From: Andrena cerasifolii
Lineage: Eukaryota > Arthropoda > Insecta > Hymenoptera > Andrenidae
Assembly (NCBI RefSeq): GCF_050908995.1
Contig: NC_135120.1
Coordinates: forward strand, 20,163,433-20,227,432
Length of the DNA: 64,000 nt
Direction of reading: 5' to 3'
The notes under the pieces are model-generated. The model did no database searches and was not told the origin of the DNA. It was given only the letters and a program-made list of their open reading frames with translations. Every line of letters begins with the position of its first letter. Position 1 is the first letter of the stretch. Of the stretch, positions 60,656 to 64,000 are shown one piece after another. Made by a program: the position numbers and the translations under genes.

Positions 60656-63402
60656 ATGTATACGTGGATCCCGTTCCTGTGGCTGCAGCTCGCTCCGATC
60701 GTGTTCTCGCAGATCTATTGGCTGCCACGTACGTACGCCGTGACATTGCGAACCGTTTCAACTGCGCCAAAAATATTGAGCAACTGCCGAGGAGAAAATA
60801 TCGCACCTTTGTATCGTACTCTTTTCGTATTCGAGTAGTACTTCTCCTAAAAGATCGCGTATACATTCAAATGTGTCTGTTTTACGTGGTAAAGTGTAAT
60901 TTTTTAGTTTGTTCGAAGAACATTCTGGAAATAGGCTTGTCTGTTTTATTTTTTATCTATCACGAAGGTAGTAGACAATCGGCTGTTGTCGGGAGTACAA
61001 ACTCTTCAATCATTTAATTATTCCGAATTTAAGGGGGCTATTAAATTCCGTCGAAACTCGTCGAGCAACCGTCACGGTTTAATTAGTAGTTTTTCAATAC
61101 CTGTGCACGTGGAAATACAAGTCCAGCTATTGATTCTTCCAGTTGACGAGGGTCGTATCGTTGGAGGTCAGCCAGCGAGTATCGATGATCATCCGTACCA
61201 GGTAAGTGTTCTTTTAAACGAACGCTCCTACGGTTGGCACAGATTAATTCGTACAAATCTATCGGGTGGAAATGTTTCGTCCATACTTTATAACGAAGAA
61301 GCTATTAAAAGTCCATACAGTTGCACGTAGAGGAGACCGGGGCTAGTTGATACAGACCAATTATCTCGACACCGTATATGTATGTAGCTCCATTTGAGCG
61401 AGATGAGTGAAGATTGTTGTTCAGTTCTTTCCTACGATCCAGCGTACGTGTGTGCACATTGACGTTAACAATCGTTTTTTAACTGTTTCGTTTATATAGA
61501 TAAACAGTAAATACTTTTGATACATTCAAATTGATCGTCCAAATAACATTTTTTCATTCATTTTGTATGCATTTTTTCAAGTTTTCGCTTACTATATATT
61601 AAAGAGGAAAGACCAAAGTATATTTGGCATATTTGTTATTAAGTAATTAATTCAAATAAAAAATGAAAAATATTGAAACAGAATAGAGTATCAACTAGCC
61701 CCGCAGTGGGGTAAATTGATACGTTTTATCTTCGTCCAAATAAAATTTTTTCATTCATTTTGTATGCATTTTTTCAAGTTTTCGCTTACTATATATTAAA
61801 GAGAAAGGACCAAAGTACATTTGGCATATTTGTTATGAAGTAATTAATTCAAATAAAAAATGGAAAAATTGAAGCAGAATAGAGTATCAACTAGCTCCAC
61901 AGTGGGGTAAATTGATACGTTTTATCTTCGTCCAAATAACATTTTTTTCATTCATTTTGTATGTATTTTCTCAACTTTTCATTTACAATATATTAAAGAG
62001 GAAAGGCCAAAGTATATTTTAGCATATTTGTTTATGAAGTAATTAATTCAAACAAAGACGAAAAACATTGAAAACTGGAAAAACGTATCAATCTACCCCC
62101 GGTCTTCCCTACACTTTTACAGTGGTATTTAAAACCTTTGGAAACTTCTGCAAATTTCATACGAACCATCTGTCATATTACTCGGAAAAAGAGAAGAAAA
62201 CATAGAATCCCCGCAATTTGTCCATTACACGAGGATCGACGAAAATGTCCTGTCTCGGTAGTAGCTTAATCGATTAACGAAGATGAAATACGTATGAAAA
62301 TTTAATAGAATTTTAATAAAAATTTAAATAAAATTTAAATAAAATATTGCAAATTTCACGGATGCCCGACCGGGTGATCCTCTTAAATTGACACTCTGGC
62401 TTTTACAGGTGTCTCTTCGATATAAAGCTCTTCACGTATGCGGTGGCGCTATCATTAGCGAGGAATGGATCGTCACGGCTGCGCACTGCGTCCAGAGGTG
62501 CTCTTACTTTTTAGCTAACAAGCAATATCGGTCTCGTTGGGCGAACAGAAGGGGTGCATTTAGTTAACGTCCGTTTTTCTTTGCCGCGTTGTTTCAGCCC
62601 TTTACTTCGATACCTTTCCATAAAGGCTGGCACTTCCGATCTGAAGGAGAAAGGGACAGTGGTATACGCCAGGCAAATCATCAGTCACGAGTTGTACGAT
62701 CCAGGGAACGCCGATTACGATATCGCGTTGATTAGGGTGAGTGATTATCTGCGCCTCGTACTAAACATTCCGCAACTCCGTGATCGATTATGACAAATCT
62801 TTTTCCTTCGGTCCATACACTTTCGATATATTCTTTCGCCAAGAATCCCCTTACCGGCCTTACCCCAAGAAAAGATATTTCGAACTAAGGTGTGGGAGTG
62901 AAGAAGAACGAGGTAAAACTTGCTAGCAATCGAGGCGGTCGAAAAATTCCGTTCCAATGCCGATCGATGAGGTTTATTTATTAACAGGATACACGCCCCC
63001 CTCGGCTAAAGCTGAAGAATTCAATTACCATTTCACAATCAATTCCGTGGATGCACAGCCTCCCTCCCTCTCTCTCTCTCTTTGGCTCTCTGAGTCTGTG
63101 GATGCAGCGGCAGCCGCTCAAACCAATTACGATTTCAGTTGGAAAAGCCGCTGGTGTACAGTCCGCGGGTGAGACCGATCTTGCTGGCACCGATCGCTGA
63201 TCATTACGCGGCTGGTACGAAGGCGCTGGTAACCGGCTGGGGAGTTTTGAGGAGCAACGGCCCGGTGACCAATCAGTTACGTAAGGTCCTGGTGCCTCTC
63301 GTTTCTAATGCAGAGTGCTCCCAATTATACGCGAGCCGCCCGATCACCACGAGAATGCTCTGCGCCGGTTACGTAAACGTCGGTGGCAAGGATGCGTGTC
63401 AG
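60656..63402 (+). CDS. Trypsin-like serine protease (S1), 3' end beyond the window
   Basis: Exons seen: 60656-60728, 61143-61201, 62409-62497, 62598-62736 and 63139-63402, in frame with GT-AG borders, giving 208 residues. The signal peptide is MYTWIPFLWLQLAPIVFSQ. Activation is after Arg29 before IVGGQPAS. His70 (TAAHC) and Asp115 (YDIALI) are present, and KDACQ at 204-208 puts Asp205 at the S1 position, so specificity is trypsin-like. The donor after residue 208 falls exactly where the neighbouring trypsin gene splits before GDSGGP, so the catalytic Ser exon should follow. I do not find it before 64000. The exon 1 donor (C|GTACGT) was chosen because it alone gives the phase needed by exon 2. 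The plus-strand neighbour at 52925 is the closest relative in the window. Confidence 0.9.
61330..62109. mobile_element. GGGGAGACCGGGGC-family element with internal 196-base tandem repeats
   Basis: The left end is GAGGAGACCGGGGCTAGTTG and the right end CAATCTACCCCCGGTCTTCC, inverted, with TA at 61328-61329 and 62110-62111. Inside, a unit with CGTCCAAATAA, TTTCATTCATTTTGTATG and AGTATCAACTAGC recurs three times with a period of about 196 bases (starts near 61537, 61733 and 61930). It lies within intron 2 of the second trypsin gene. Confidence 0.82.
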
Positions 63403-64000
63403 GTAATTGCTTCCATTAATCGTCGTTTAGACGCGGCGAGCACGCGGCCCAACGCCGTCTGCACGCTCGTGCGGTACTAATATCTTTTTAATCGCATCGA
63501 CGGCCGTTATGCCACTTCCGTGTCCACGCGGGCCCTGATCACCCATCAGATTCATGTTGCGACAGCCGCGCGAAAAGCCTCGACTTCAGTGGCCTTCACT
63601 AGCCAAGCGTTGCTCAAATTTCGTGATTTTTCAGTAGAGTTAACCCAGTACTTATTCAAAATTAGTGCGAGCTTGCGATAACTTCGAGGTGTTCTTCCTT
63701 ACGCGGAACGTTCCGCGACAGGAGATTCAAGACTTTGCAGACTTGATCGGCCTCGAACAGAAAAGGGCTTCCCTAGCTACCATCTGTTTTTGAAGCATTG
63801 CTCGTTCAGGAGCGCTACCAAAGTTTGCAGCAGCGATATTCTCTGTACCGTGCAATGGGAGAAAAGGATAATGTATCGCGACCAGCTGTATCGATTTTCG
63901 CTGGATGCGAATATCTTGACAACGTAGACCCTCGAAAAATCGTTGTTAACCCTTTGCAGTCCAATTATTTGTTGCCTCCCGGGTGCTCGCGGGTAAAGAT
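63403..64000 (+). other. Intron of the second trypsin-like gene, running off the window
   Basis: It begins with donor GTAATT. No acceptor followed by GDSGGP coding sequence is found. The window ends within this intron. Confidence 0.65.

Noticed and set aside
63721..63735. GGAGATTCAAGA as a possible GDSGG exon of the second trypsin gene
   Set aside because: It reads GDSR, not GDSGGP, and no suitable acceptor or downstream SWG/PGVY sequence follows.

Overview
This 64 kb window is nuclear DNA of an insect, most likely a hymenopteran. Intron-rich genes, S1-family digestive-type proteases, AT-rich but CpG-containing intergenic DNA and a mitochondrial fragment read with the invertebrate mitochondrial code all fit an insect. 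The hymenopteran assignment is an inference from overall character and was not tested. Four protein genes can be assembled exon by exon. Most other open frames are chance frames in introns or intergenic DNA.

Layout. (1) 4918-17962 (+): a B4GAT1-type beta-1,4-glucuronyltransferase in three visible exons. Its true first exon is missing, and an 11.5 kb intron holds two long palindromic elements. (2) 18-43.8 kb: no convincing host exons. It contains a TTAA-bounded palindrome, a broken mariner, three small hAT-type elements (one with a perfect 8-bp target duplication), a long palindrome and a fragment of a transposon-type ORF. (3) 43867-46369 (-): a complete seven-exon S1 protease gene whose catalytic His is replaced by Gln, so a probable serine protease homologue, with one GC-AG intron. 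(4) 47-49 kb: a TA-flanked inverted-repeat element and a nuclear mitochondrial insertion carrying the end of ATP6 and the start of COX3. (5) 52925-56300 (+): a complete six-exon trypsin-like protease of 250 residues with an intact triad. (6) 60656-63402 (+): a second trypsin-like gene whose last exon, with the catalytic Ser, lies beyond the window.

The three proteases share intron positions and phases in their first halves. This marks a small local cluster made by duplication, in which one member turned to the other strand and lost its catalytic His. The two plus-strand members have Asp at the S1 specificity position (trypsin-like); the homologue has Ser (chymotrypsin-like).

The other main theme is non-autonomous DNA transposons. 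At least a dozen inverted-repeat elements are visible. One palindromic family (ends CAAGGGAAGATC) has three clear copies and one diverged relative, and a second family (ends GGGGAGACCGGGGC) has three copies or fragments. Several sit inside introns of the four genes.
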